Shown here: one piece after another, positions 48,845-57,762 of the stretch
Layout of the letters: each line of letters opens with the position of its first letter
Numbering within the stretch: the stretch's first letter is position 1
Source: Pseudomonas sp. SORT22
GTDB lineage: Bacteria > Pseudomonadota > Gammaproteobacteria > Pseudomonadales > Pseudomonadaceae
Assembly (NCBI RefSeq): GCF_018417635.1
Contig: NZ_CP071007.1
Span: forward strand, 4,774,501-4,838,500
DNA: 64,000 nt
Direction: 5' to 3'
Notes under the pieces: generated by a model
What the model was told of the DNA's origin: nothing
The model's database searches: none
Seen by the model: only the letters and a program-made list of their open reading frames with translations
Made by a program: the position numbers and the translations under genes

Positions 48845-50518
48845 ATGACCATGCTCAAAGACCCTTCGAAAAAATACAGCGCCTTTGCGACCGTCAACCT
48901 GGCGGACCGCACCTGGCCTTCGAAGACCATCACCCAGGCGCCGATCTGGTGCAGCTCGGACCTGCGCGATGGCAACCAGTCGTTGATCGAGCCCATGGAT
49001 GCGGCGAAGAAACTGCGCTTCTGGAAGACCCTGGTCAGCGTTGGCGTAAAAGAAATCGAAGCCTCGTTCCCGTCCGCTTCGCAAACCGACTTCGACTTCG
49101 TTCGCACCCTGATCGAAGATGGCCACATCCCGGACGACACCACCATCCAGGTGCTGACCCAGGCCCGTGAAGACCTGATCGCGCGCACCTTCGAATCGCT
49201 GCGCGGGGCGAAAAAGGCCATCGTCCACCTGTACAACGCCACCAGCCCGTCGTTCCGCCGCATCGTCTTCAACCAGGACAAGCAAGGCGTCAAGGACATC
49301 GCCGTGAACGCGGCCAAGCTGTTCGTCAAATATGCCGCCCAGCAGCCACAAACCCAGTGGACCTTCCAGTACTCGCCGGAGACCTTCAGCGCCACCGAGC
49401 TCGAGTTCGCCAAGGAAGTCTGCGATGCAGTGATCGAGGTGTGGAACCCAACGCCTGAACACAAGATCATCCTCAACCTGCCGGCCACCGTCGAAGTCTC
49501 GACGCCGAACATCTATGCCGACCAGATCGAGTGGTTCGGCCGCAACGTCAACCGTCGTGACAGCGTTATCATCAGCCTGCACACCCACAACGACCGTGGT
49601 ACTGGCGTTGCCGCCACCGAGCTGGGCCTGATGGCCGGCGCCGACCGTGTCGAGGGCTGCCTGTTCGGCAACGGCGAGCGTACCGGCAACGTCGACCTGG
49701 TGACCCTGGCATTGAACCTCTACACCCAGGGCATCGACCCCGAGCTGGATTTCTCCGACATCGACGGCGTGCGCAAGGTGGTCGAGGAGTGCAACCAGAT
49801 TCCGGTGCACCCGCGTCATCCGTATGTCGGCGACCTGGTTCACACCGCATTCTCCGGCTCGCACCAGGACGCCATCCGCAAAGGCTTCACCCAGCAGAAA
49901 GACGATGCCAAGTGGGAAGTGCCGTACCTGCCGATCGACCCGGCCGACATCGGCCGCAGCTACGAGGCAGTGATTCGCGTCAACAGCCAGTCGGGCAAAG
50001 GCGGTATCACCTACCTGCTCGAACAGGAATACGGCATCAGCCTGCCACGGCGCATGCAGATCGAGTTCAGCCAGGTGGTTCAGGGTGAAACCGACCGCCT
50101 GGGCCTGGAGATGACCGCCCAGCAGATCCACTCGCTGCTGCACCGCGAGTACCTGCAGGCCAACGCGCCGTACGCGCTGGTCAGCCATCGCCTGCAGGAA
50201 GAGAACGGCCACAGCGCGGTGGAAGTGGAAGTTGCCGGTGAAGGCGAAACCACCCTGCACTGGCGCGGCAAGGGCAACGGCGCCCTTGAAGCCCTGGTGG
50301 CCGGCTTGCCGGTCGCCGTCGAGATCATGGACTACAACGAGCACGCCATCGGCGCCGGCACCAACGCCAAGGCCGCGGCCTACATCGAACTGCGCGTGGC
50401 CGGTGGTCGTCCGGTGCACGGCGTGGGTATCGATGAAAACATCACCACCGCGAGCTTCAAGGCGCTGTTCAGTGCACTGAACCGTTCGCTGAGCCAGCAG
50501 GCAGCCAAGGCGGCCTGA
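48845..50518 (+). CDS. leuA: 2-Isopropylmalate synthase
   Basis: A 557-residue enzyme of the long (yeast/actinobacterial-like) LeuA class: catalytic TIM barrel with [16 protein letters not shown], metal-binding HTHNDRGTG and GNGERTGN, then a C-terminal leucine-binding regulatory domain (~430-557). It condenses 2-oxoisovalerate and acetyl-CoA in the first committed step to leucine and is feedback-inhibited by it. AAGGA lies shortly upstream of the ATG; a leucine-rich leader peptide precedes it. Confidence 0.96.
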   Translation: MTMLKDPSKKYSAFATVNLADRTWPSKTITQAPIWCSSDLRDGNQSLIEPMDAAKKLRFWKTLVSVGVKEIEASFPSASQTDFDFVRTLIEDGHIPDDTTIQVLTQAREDLIARTFESLRGAKKAIVHLYNATSPSFRRIVFNQDKQGVKDIAVNAAKLFVKYAAQQPQTQWTFQYSPETFSATELEFAKEVCDAVIEVWNPTPEHKIILNLPATVEVSTPNIYADQIEWFGRNVNRRDSVIISLHTHNDRGTGVAATELGLMAGADRVEGCLFGNGERTGNVDLVTLALNLYTQGIDPELDFSDIDGVRKVVEECNQIPVHPRHPYVGDLVHTAFSGSHQDAIRKGFTQQKDDAKWEVPYLPIDPADIGRSYEAVIRVNSQSGKGGITYLLEQEYGISLPRRMQIEFSQVVQGETDRLGLEMTAQQIHSLLHREYLQANAPYALVSHRLQEENGHSAVEVEVAGEGETTLHWRGKGNGALEALVAGLPVAVEIMDYNEHAIGAGTNAKAAAYIELRVAGGRPVHGVGIDENITTASFKALFSALNRSLSQQAAKAA

Positions 50519-50540
50519 GCCCTGAACTGAGCTGCAACCG

Positions 50541-50576
50541 AGTGCCCGCCTCCCTCCGGAGGCGGGCACTTTCGTT
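50541..50576 (+). terminator. Rho-independent terminator after leuA
   Basis: A near-perfect hairpin AGTGCCCGCCTCC/GGAGGCGGGCACT with loop CTCC-like bases, followed by TTCGTTT. Confidence 0.88.
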
Positions 50577-50676
50577 TGCGTGCAATAAAAATCGTCGGTC
50601 AGCTTGCCGGCAACCCCCGGTATACTCCCCTCCTCGCTTTACCTTGCGCTGCGCGCACATCATGAAAGGACACTCG

Positions 50677-51816
50677 ATGAGCAACTACCTCGAGCGGGCA
50701 CTGAGCGGCCTGCGCACCATCGGCATCAACCTCGTTCGTCCGGTCCAGGACGCTCCGGTACTGGTACTGCTCGACCGTGTGGCGCAATACGACAGCAGCA
50801 AGGTCACCTCGATCGCCGCCGTGCTGCAGCAAGCCACCGCCTTCAACAGCATGGTCCGCGAGCAGATCGAGGGCATGGACATTTCCACCCGCTTCATGGA
50901 CATCACCCAGAGTTTTACCTCGATCCGCGAAGACGCCGCCGCCATGGCCGGCTGGATGGACGACGGGCGCCTGGACAGCATGGAAAAACTCAAGCTGGCG
51001 TGGATGAATGTACGCCGTGGCTCGATCCCCAGCCGCTTCAACGACATTCGCGACAACTACCTGCAAGTGTGCAAGTCGGCCAACGACCAGATCAGCCGCG
51101 AGACGGTGATCCTCGAGTCCTACCTGGATTTTCGCATGGCCATGAAAGCCGCCGAGGTCGAGGCCCAGCAAGTGCTGGCGATTGCCGGCCAGGCCCTGGA
51201 GCAGCGCACGGTCGAGCTTAACGAAGCCAACCAGCAAGTCGCCGCAGCCGAGTCGGCCGAGCCTGCCCAGCGCTCCGCCCTTGAGCTGCGCCGCGATGAA
51301 GCCGTGCGCGCCCTGCAGGATGAAGACAAGCGCTACCAGATCGTCAAGGACATCGCCGACGACCTCAAGGTCGGCTACAACACCGCCGAGATGGTCTTCG
51401 CCCGCATCAACCAGGTGCACGTGATCAAGGAGCGCCAGTACCAACGCATGGTCTCGTTCTTCTCGACCAACGAGGTGGTACTCACCGGCCTTGCGGTCTC
51501 GTTCACCGCCAACAGCGGCCTGGCCGAAGCCACTCATACCCTCAATGCCACCACCGATGGCATCAGCAAGGGCCTCGAAGCCCTGGGCACTACCGGCAAC
51601 CAGCAACTTGAAGCTGCGGTCAAGGCCAGCTACGGCTCGACCATCAAGGTCGATTCGGTTCGCGCCCTAGCCGATGCCACGCTGTCGTTCCAGAACGACA
51701 TGCACAGCCTGACCGAAACCTACCGGGCCGAGTCGAGCAACGCATCGCGCGACATCGCCGCTGCGGTCGAGGACTCCAAGCGTAAGTTCGCCGCACTGCT
51801 CAGCAAGGCGGCCTGA
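50677..51816 (+). CDS. TelA-like (toxic anion resistance family) coiled-coil protein
   Basis: A 379-residue soluble, mostly helical protein. The overall helix pattern and C-terminal part (LNATTDGISKGLEAL, then SVRALADATLSFQNDMHSLTETYR and a final Lys/Ala helix) resemble the TelA/KlaA family of tellurite/toxic anion resistance, although identity is low. A coiled coil spans ~175-260. The start MSNYLERALSG has GAAAGGA 6 bp upstream; the frame from 50542 crosses the leuA terminator and was discarded. A -10-like TATACT is at 50621. Its stop overlaps the next gene's ATG by 1 bp. It is the first gene of a three-gene operon of unknown function. Confidence 0.55.
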   Translation: MSNYLERALSGLRTIGINLVRPVQDAPVLVLLDRVAQYDSSKVTSIAAVLQQATAFNSMVREQIEGMDISTRFMDITQSFTSIREDAAAMAGWMDDGRLDSMEKLKLAWMNVRRGSIPSRFNDIRDNYLQVCKSANDQISRETVILESYLDFRMAMKAAEVEAQQVLAIAGQALEQRTVELNEANQQVAAAESAEPAQRSALELRRDEAVRALQDEDKRYQIVKDIADDLKVGYNTAEMVFARINQVHVIKERQYQRMVSFFSTNEVVLTGLAVSFTANSGLAEATHTLNATTDGISKGLEALGTTGNQQLEAAVKASYGSTIKVDSVRALADATLSFQNDMHSLTETYRAESSNASRDIAAAVEDSKRKFAALLSKAA

Positions 51817-53255
51817 TGAGCAGTATTCCACTCTCCGAACAGCTCGGAGCGATGGCGTTCGTCGACGAATTGCGCCACCAGCAGATGCAGGTCCAGGAAC
51901 ACTTGGACCTGCCCAAGCGCCGCGCGGAAGTTGCGGCGCGCATCCGGACCTATTACCAAAGCCACAACATCGCTTTCGATGAGGCCTTGATCGAACAAGG
52001 CGTGCGTGACTTCTTCGCCCGCCGCCTGATGTTCGAGGCACCACCGCTGAGCTGGCGGCAAAAGCTGCTGAGCAAGGCGTCGATGGCGCGCAGCCAATTG
52101 TTCAAGCTGGTCCTGGCGATCATCGCCGCGGCGCTGATCACCCAGTGCACACGTATTGTCCATGACAGCGGCATTACCGTCGAAATCGAAAACAGCGCCC
52201 GTGACCTGCGCCGCCATGATGAAGACGTGCGCGCTGACATCCAGCTCAAGCACGAGCAGCTCAGGCAGTGGCAGCAAAAGGCGCAGGCTCAGCCCGATGC
52301 CGCCGTCAGCCGCATCCTCGATCAGGTCCGGCAAACCTTGCCGCCGCTGGACCAGAGTTTTGCCAGCGATGTGCCGCAGTTCGTCAACAAGACCAACCGC
52401 GACAACGTCAAAAACCTGGTCACGATGCACGAGGCGCAGATCGAGCAGGCCCGCAAGGCCGTTTCCTCGGCCCGCGCAGCCTTTACCACGGTAGAGGGTA
52501 TCTACCCGCAGCGCGATAACCTCGCCAGGCTCCTGGCGATGCCAGCCTACCTCGAAGGCCTGACGCCGTTCCCCACGCTCAAGGCGCTTGCCGAATCGGC
52601 TGACCGGCAACTGCTGCAGGTTAACGATGGCGATACGCTCAAAGCGGCCAGCCAGCAAGTGGCCAAACTGGATCTTGAGATCGAGCGCATCGCCTACTGG
52701 CTCGAACAGAGCACCCTGCGCGATCAGTTGCAGCAGCGCCTGCAAGCAATGCCGCTGGCCGCCGGTGACCGCGCGCAACTGCAAGCGCTGCTGGCACAAG
52801 CCAACAATAGCCTGCATGAGCAGAACGTCCTCCAGGCCCGTTATCAGCTCGAGCACCTCAAGCGGATGCTCGACTTTGCCGCCGTGCCATTGACTGTGCA
52901 GATCGTCGACCGCACCGGGATCAAGTCCGGGGTCGAACGTTGCTACGACCCCGCCGGCTGCAACCGCGGCGAAGACACCGACAAGGGCAAGAGCTGGTTC
53001 CTGGTGGTCGAGGCCACCGACGCTGGCGGCATCAGCACTGAAGTGCCGGTTACCAGCGCCGAAACCGGCAAGCAGCGCTGGGCTCGTTTGTTCGCCGTGC
53101 GCGTCAGCCAGGCCGAATACCTCAAGGTCAAAGCGGACAAGCTCGACGATGGCCATGTCGATAACCGCATGATGGGCAGCAAGGCTGCCAACTCGCTGAC
53201 CCTGCGCTTCAATCAGCGCACCACGGGCAACCCTGACATGATCATGGACTGGTGA
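51816..53255 (+). CDS. Membrane-anchored coiled-coil protein (DUF6384-like), second gene of the TelA-like operon
   Basis: A 479-residue protein: a cytoplasmic N-terminal region (~1-90, with LRHQQMQVQEHLDLPKRR), one strong transmembrane helix (~94-110), a coiled-coil-rich region (~115-345) and a compact C-terminal beta domain (~350-479) with Cys-containing CYDPAGCNRGED. It looks like the DUF6384 family label I recall for Pseudomonas, but no function is known. It overlaps the TelA-like gene (TGATG) and precedes the serine-tailed protein by 4 bp, so all three should be made together, probably as an envelope-associated complex. Confidence 0.5.
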   Translation: MSSIPLSEQLGAMAFVDELRHQQMQVQEHLDLPKRRAEVAARIRTYYQSHNIAFDEALIEQGVRDFFARRLMFEAPPLSWRQKLLSKASMARSQLFKLVLAIIAAALITQCTRIVHDSGITVEIENSARDLRRHDEDVRADIQLKHEQLRQWQQKAQAQPDAAVSRILDQVRQTLPPLDQSFASDVPQFVNKTNRDNVKNLVTMHEAQIEQARKAVSSARAAFTTVEGIYPQRDNLARLLAMPAYLEGLTPFPTLKALAESADRQLLQVNDGDTLKAASQQVAKLDLEIERIAYWLEQSTLRDQLQQRLQAMPLAAGDRAQLQALLAQANNSLHEQNVLQARYQLEHLKRMLDFAAVPLTVQIVDRTGIKSGVERCYDPAGCNRGEDTDKGKSWFLVVEATDAGGISTEVPVTSAETGKQRWARLFAVRVSQAEYLKVKADKLDDGHVDNRMMGSKAANSLTLRFNQRTTGNPDMIMDW

Positions 53256-53259
53256 ACAC

Positions 53260-54618
53260 ATGACCCCTTCTACCCTCACCGGCACCGTGGCGCAAAACGC
53301 TCGCAGTTGCGAGGCCTTGCTGCGTAGCGCCGAGCAGTTGCTGTCGGCCCTGAGCAGTCAGGAAGCGCGCCTGGAACAGGACATTCTCACCCGCCTGAGC
53401 AACATCGCCACACTCAAGCTTGAACATCGCCCGGCCCTCGATCAGGACACCCTGCAGCAACTGCAGGCACGCCAGGACGCCGAAGCGCAATCGCGCGCCG
53501 AACTTGCCCGGCTCGAAACCGATATCGCCGAGTCGCTGGCCGCCCAGCACGCGGTGCGCAGCCAGATTGAAAGCATCGACCGCCAGGTCAAGCAGCAACT
53601 GGCACTCGAACCGGCCTGGTGTGAGCTGGCCGAGCAGTTGCTGGCCGCGCAAGAGGCCAACACTGAAGCCAATACCGGCTACCAGGAAATCCGCCAGGAG
53701 TGCGTCGACAAGCTACCCTCCTACAGCGCCAACCCGATCTACTACCACCTGCTCAAGCGCGACTACGGCACTGAGCAGTACCGCCACAACTTTCTGCACC
53801 GCTGGCTCGACAACAAGCTTGCCAAGCGCGTCAACTTTGCCGGCAACCGCAACAACGAGCTGATCCTGCGGGCCATGCAGACCCGCAACGAAGAGCTGCA
53901 AGGTGAGCGCCTGAGCCTGATAGCCGGGTTGCAGGAGGCAATCGAGCAGCAACTTGCCCAGGCGCGCACAACCGCAGGCATGGACCCGCTGAGCCGCGAA
54001 GACGTCACCCTGAACAAGCACATCGTCGCCGCCAAGGCCCGGGCCAACGAGCAGCACCTGAAACTGGCCAATTTTGCCGGCAAGCAGGACCCGCATTACC
54101 TGCGCATCCGCCAGAACATCACCGAGCGCCTGCAGGCGCAAACCATCGAGCAACTGCTGGTCGAAGTACAAAAGACCCCGGACAGCAACGACGACAAGAT
54201 CGCCGCCCAGCTCAAGGAACTGTACCCGCGCCTGCGTGACGTCCAGGACCGTTTGCCGAAGCTGCGCGAGGAGCATGACCGCGCCCTGCACAATTATGAG
54301 CGAGCCAAGGAACTGGAGCGGGCGCTGCGCACCGACTATTACCGGGACAGCGACTACACCTACAACACGACCTTGAGCATCGAGCGCCTGCTGACCGATT
54401 ACATGACCCGCGACCTCAGCCTGCACGCCCTGGAAACCGTGCTGCAAAGTGGTCGGCGCCTGGTGCCGCGCAGTTCTTCGTCGAGCAGCTCTACGTCATT
54501 CAGCTGGTCGAGCTCCGGCTCCAGCAGTTCGAGTTCGAGCTCAAGCTCAAGCGCCAGTGACTTCTCCACCTCCAGCAGCAGCGGTGGTGGCAGCTTCAGC
54601 ACCAGCGACAGCTTCTAA
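53260..54618 (+). CDS. Coiled-coil protein with poly-serine tail, third gene of the TelA-like operon
   Basis: A 452-residue hydrophilic protein. Residues ~1-130 and 205-370 are heptad-like coiled coils; a compact middle (~140-205) includes YSANPIYYHLLKRDYGTEQYR. The last 48 residues (405-452) are about two-thirds serine with Gly, Thr, Phe and Trp, a low-complexity tail like the Ser/Gly-rich ends of TPM-domain proteins. No signal peptide or membrane helix. No function recognised. A hairpin (ATGCCGGTC/GACCGGCAT, 54624-54660) without a T-tract follows. Confidence 0.5.
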   Translation: MTPSTLTGTVAQNARSCEALLRSAEQLLSALSSQEARLEQDILTRLSNIATLKLEHRPALDQDTLQQLQARQDAEAQSRAELARLETDIAESLAAQHAVRSQIESIDRQVKQQLALEPAWCELAEQLLAAQEANTEANTGYQEIRQECVDKLPSYSANPIYYHLLKRDYGTEQYRHNFLHRWLDNKLAKRVNFAGNRNNELILRAMQTRNEELQGERLSLIAGLQEAIEQQLAQARTTAGMDPLSREDVTLNKHIVAAKARANEQHLKLANFAGKQDPHYLRIRQNITERLQAQTIEQLLVEVQKTPDSNDDKIAAQLKELYPRLRDVQDRLPKLREEHDRALHNYERAKELERALRTDYYRDSDYTYNTTLSIERLLTDYMTRDLSLHALETVLQSGRRLVPRSSSSSSSTSFSWSSSGSSSSSSSSSSSASDFSTSSSSGGGSFSTSDSF

Positions 54619-54684
54619 GTGCTATGCCGGTCTTGCCCGTATTTCAGGCGTGACCGGCATGCTGGCCATCAGTCTTTGAGGTAG

Positions 54685-55395
54685 TCAGAAACTCCAGAAA
54701 CCGATTTCACCCTGCTCTTCGTTATAGTGCTGGTAACCTTCAAACAGAACCGACTTTTTGATCTGCTCCCAACTGTAGGGGTTGATCGACGCGTCACTAG
54801 GCAACATGACAATTTTCTGGGTGGCAAACGAGGTGAGAAAGATCAGGTCCTCGCGTGTTACGCGTTGAAACTCGTCAACGACCAGATCGACAATATTGTT
54901 GTCCGCCGCCAGTTTAAACTTACCGCCCCCCAGCATCTTGTTCGCATAGACCATGTTGACTTGATATACATAGTTCGTCGCATGGGCAGGAACCGACAAT
55001 GAACACTCGTCAGTGCTGGACTCGGAAAAGGTCTCACCGTAGACACTGGACTCAGTAATCTCCGCCCCCAACCTGATCGCCCCTAACTTTATCCCGGCGC
55101 CGTAGGTTTTCGAGATGGCGGTTGCGTAACTTTTGCTCATCCCTTGCTGGGTAGTCACTTTGAACGTCTGCTCGACACTGAGCTTGTTAACCAGCGGCCT
55201 GAGGTATTCCAGGTAGGCGAAGATGGCTCGCGTCTCAACATCCCAAGAGGAGCCCAGGTAGTTGACGTGCCCTTTCACGGTGTCGCGATTTACCCAGCAT
55301 CCATAATTGGATGCGCCTTCTGCAAACAAGTAGTGATCAATTTCGTAGTCGCTCTCTATGAAAGGCAAGTTGCGTATTTCCGGTTGCTTATTCAT
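54685..55395 (-). CDS. Monalysin-like beta-pore-forming toxin, copy 1
   Basis: A 236-residue protein whose blocks match the Pseudomonas entomophila pore-forming toxin monalysin: Y-E-I-D-x-Y-L then GCWVNRDTVKG (32-42), W...TRAIFAYLEYLRPL (~51-68), YVYQVNMVYA (~142-151), and LIFLTSFATQKIVMLPS (~184-200). Residues ~74-135 alternate polar and hydrophobic residues and are Ser/Thr-rich, the pattern of a membrane-inserting beta-hairpin. The ~30-residue N-terminal propeptide of monalysin appears missing. AAGGA lies 8 bp before the ATG. It follows the second copy by 56 bp and is probably cotranscribed. No signal peptide, as in monalysin. Base composition is lower in GC than upstream genes. Confidence 0.72.
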   Translation of the reverse strand: MNKQPEIRNLPFIESDYEIDHYLFAEGASNYGCWVNRDTVKGHVNYLGSSWDVETRAIFAYLEYLRPLVNKLSVEQTFKVTTQQGMSKSYATAISKTYGAGIKLGAIRLGAEITESSVYGETFSESSTDECSLSVPAHATNYVYQVNMVYANKMLGGGKFKLAADNNIVDLVVDEFQRVTREDLIFLTSFATQKIVMLPSDASINPYSWEQIKKSVLFEGYQHYNEEQGEIGFWSF

Positions 55396-55451
55396 CGGTG
55401 AATTCCTTGTCGAAACGGGTGTCGTCGGTAATATCCAGGTACGCCTGTTGA

Positions 55452-56183
55452 TCAGTAGCGTTTTCGTGGATCCACAAGAGCGTCCATATCAAAACTCCAG
55501 GCGCGGGCATCGCCAGCCGTGGAGTAGTTATCGAGCAGTATCAATTTGAACAGGTCGTCTCTGGACAGAGGCGGCTGCGCGCCTTGCACCTGCTCGTTGG
55601 CACAAAGCCGACTGGTTGCCACCGAAGTAAGCAGTATCAAGTCGTTTTTCCCACCCGTGCGCACGACGCACGCATGATTGGAGCTGAACAGGCCACCGAT
55701 AGTGTCAGCAGCACCGAATACGCGATGGGCATAGACCAGTGCTACCTGATAAACCAAGTAGGTCGCACTACCCGGGACGAGTAACGATTGTTTTTTCGGC
55801 CGTGCAGGTGCCCAGGCCTGCTCGGAATTCATCCCGGTTTGAAGATTGGAAAACGCATTGACCTGATCAATCGCCGGTGCCACGGAACAGTCTTTTGCCG
55901 TGCCCTTGAAGAACCAAAGGTGATGCCCCTGGGCAGCGGTGACTTCTATGCCCTGATCGCCTGTAGCCTGTATCACTCGCGTATCAACATAGGCCAGATA
56001 GGCAAAAACCGGCCGGCTGATGGTCGGCCATTTACGCCCTTTGAAGCTGACTTCGCCGTAGATTGACTGCCCGTTCACCCAGCAGCCTCGATTGAAATTT
56101 CGATCGCCAATCAGATAGCGTTCAATTTCGTACGACCCGCTCTTGAGCGGGAAGCCGATGGCTTCATGTACTTCTTCTTGCAT
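55452..56183 (-). CDS. Monalysin-like protein, copy 2, with a divergent hairpin region
   Basis: A 243-residue relative of monalysin: YEIERYLIGDR, GCWVNGQSIYGEV (33-45), RPVFAYLAYVDT (~57-68), YLVYQVALVYAH (~142-153), LILLTSVATSR (~182-192) and the C-terminal WSFDMDALVDPRKRY, close to the monalysin C-terminus. In contrast to copy 1, the pore-hairpin region (~74-135) is not amphipathic-alternating and includes Trp, Phe, Pro and Cys. It may be a non-inserting partner or regulator rather than a pore subunit. It lacks the monalysin propeptide. GAGGTG precedes the ATG by ~6 bp. It is the first gene of the pair. Confidence 0.68.
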   Translation of the reverse strand: MQEEVHEAIGFPLKSGSYEIERYLIGDRNFNRGCWVNGQSIYGEVSFKGRKWPTISRPVFAYLAYVDTRVIQATGDQGIEVTAAQGHHLWFFKGTAKDCSVAPAIDQVNAFSNLQTGMNSEQAWAPARPKKQSLLVPGSATYLVYQVALVYAHRVFGAADTIGGLFSSNHACVVRTGGKNDLILLTSVATSRLCANEQVQGAQPPLSRDDLFKLILLDNYSTAGDARAWSFDMDALVDPRKRY

Positions 56184-56294
56184 AACGCACCTCAGTTAAA
56201 AGTCGTGCAGCCTCTTAACCGTACGGCGCGGTCGACAATCGCGACAGCCGGACGCCCTTCCCTACAACGCCAGCTGCATCGAAATATCACCGGC

Positions 56295-56326
56295 AAAAAA
56301 AAAGGTGCGCCGACCAAGCGCACCTC
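56295..56326 (-). terminator. Rho-independent terminator downstream of eda
   Basis: On the minus strand the hairpin GAGGTGCGC/GCGCACC is followed by nine T residues (complement of 56295-56303). It ends the zwf-pgl-eda transcript and separates it from the monalysin-like genes, which therefore need a promoter within 56184-56294. Confidence 0.9.
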
Positions 56327-56356
56327 AAAGCCGTGTAGCACACAACGAATTCGGTT

Positions 56357-57031
56357 TCAGTCCAGCAGTGCCAGGGCCTCGGCGCTGCAGGCTTGGATAC
56401 GGGCCCAGTCGTGATTCTTGATCCAGCTGCTGTCAAGCATCCAGGTACCGCCCACGCACATCACATTGGCCAGGGCCATGTACTGTTTCACATTGCCCGG
56501 GTTGACCCCGCCGGTGGGGCAGAAACGCACGTCGCCGAACGGGCCGCCATAGGCCTTGATCGCCGCTACACCGCCGCTGATTTCGGCCGGGAACAGCTTG
56601 AAGCGCCGGTAGCCGAGGGCATAGCCCAGCATGATTTCCGACGGCGTGCTGATACCTGGCAGCAGCGGGATGTTGCTGTCGACGCCGGCCTCGAGCAAAT
56701 CCTGGGTGATGCCCGGGGTGACCACGAACTGCGCGCCGGCCGCTTGCACGGCGGCAAACATCTTGCGGTCCAGGACCGTGCCCGCGCCGATGCACAACTC
56801 GGGGCGCTGCTCGCGCAGGACCTGGATGGCCTTGAGGCCATGGGAGGAGCGCAGGGTCACTTCCAGGGTCTTGATACCACCGGCCGCCAGGGCGTCGGCC
56901 AGGGGCAGGATGTCTTCTTCCCGGGCGATGGTGATCACCGGCAGAATGCGCGCCTGGGTGCAGATCTGATCGATCCGGGCAATCTTGTCGGCCATGGAAG
57001 CTCCCGGCTGTTTCAGTTCATGCGTGGTCAT
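56357..57031 (-). CDS. eda: 2-keto-3-deoxy-6-phosphogluconate aldolase
   Basis: A 224-residue class I aldolase: ARILPVITI with the catalytic Glu in the following REED region, GAGTVLD, the Schiff-base Lys in FKLFPAE, and CPTGGVNPGN. It splits KDPG to pyruvate and glyceraldehyde-3-P, the last Entner-Doudoroff step. The ATG at 57031 gives the family N-terminus; upstream codons overlap pgl. It is the last gene of the zwf-pgl-eda operon. Confidence 0.96.
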   Translation of the reverse strand: MTTHELKQPGASMADKIARIDQICTQARILPVITIAREEDILPLADALAAGGIKTLEVTLRSSHGLKAIQVLREQRPELCIGAGTVLDRKMFAAVQAAGAQFVVTPGITQDLLEAGVDSNIPLLPGISTPSEIMLGYALGYRRFKLFPAEISGGVAAIKAYGGPFGDVRFCPTGGVNPGNVKQYMALANVMCVGGTWMLDSSWIKNHDWARIQACSAEALALLD

Positions 57032-57048
57032 AACGGCGGATCCTTGGC

Positions 57049-57762
57049 TCATGGGCACCAGTAAATATCCAGAGGGTCTTGTAAGAAGGCACGAATCGGC
57101 ATCTCGGCCAGGTCATTGCCCGCCAGTGCGGCGCGCAGGGTAGCGAGTTTGCCCGCACCTTGCACCGACAAGGCGGTAAAACCGGCGCTCGCCAGCAGCG
57201 CGCGGGTCATGCTCAGGCGTTGATGCGGCACGCTCGGCGCCAGCATCGGCAGACAACGGCGGGCGCTGTTCGGATCAAGACCTTCGGCAAGGTTCGGGCT
57301 GTTGGGGAACAGCGAGGCGGTATGGCCATCGTCGCCCATGCCCAGTACCAGAACGTCGATCCCTGGCAGTTCGGCCAGGGCCTGGTCGGCTTCCAGCGCT
57401 GCGGCGTCAAGGCTGCCAGCAGCACGGTAGAGGCTGAGGAACCGCGCCTTGGCAGCAGGGCCAGTCAACAGGTGGCGCTTGAGCAGGCCGGCATTGCTGT
57501 CGGCATGTTCCACCGGTACCCAGCGTTCATCGGCAAGTGTCACCAGTACCTTCGACCAGTCCAGCGGCTGCTTGAGCAGTGCGGCGAAGAACGCCACCGG
57601 GCTGCGGCCGCCGGAGACGACCAAGGTAGCCTGGCCCTTGTCGGCAATCGCCGCATTCAGGCGAGCAGCCACATCCTTGGCCAAGCCTTCGGCCAACAGC
57701 GCAGGGGCAGTGAATTCATGTGCCGCGACGTTTGCCGGCAGTTGCAGTTCAGATATCGCCAT
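57049..57762 (-). CDS. pgl: 6-Phosphogluconolactonase
   Basis: A 237-residue protein of the NagB/RpiA-like Pgl family, with [15 protein letters not shown], the LADERWVP block, and [14 protein letters not shown]. It hydrolyses 6-phosphogluconolactone to 6-phosphogluconate. The ATG at 57762 has GGAGGT 6 bp upstream and overlaps the end of zwf by 14 bp. Confidence 0.95.
   Translation of the reverse strand: MAISELQLPANVAAHEFTAPALLAEGLAKDVAARLNAAIADKGQATLVVSGGRSPVAFFAALLKQPLDWSKVLVTLADERWVPVEHADSNAGLLKRHLLTGPAAKARFLSLYRAAGSLDAAALEADQALAELPGIDVLVLGMGDDGHTASLFPNSPNLAEGLDPNSARRCLPMLAPSVPHQRLSMTRALLASAGFTALSVQGAGKLATLRAALAGNDLAEMPIRAFLQDPLDIYWCP

Noticed and set aside
54399..54602. Leu/Glu-rich minus-strand frame opposite the serine tail
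   Set aside because: It is the complement of serine codons (Ser to Glu/Leu/Ala pattern) and has no independent signals.
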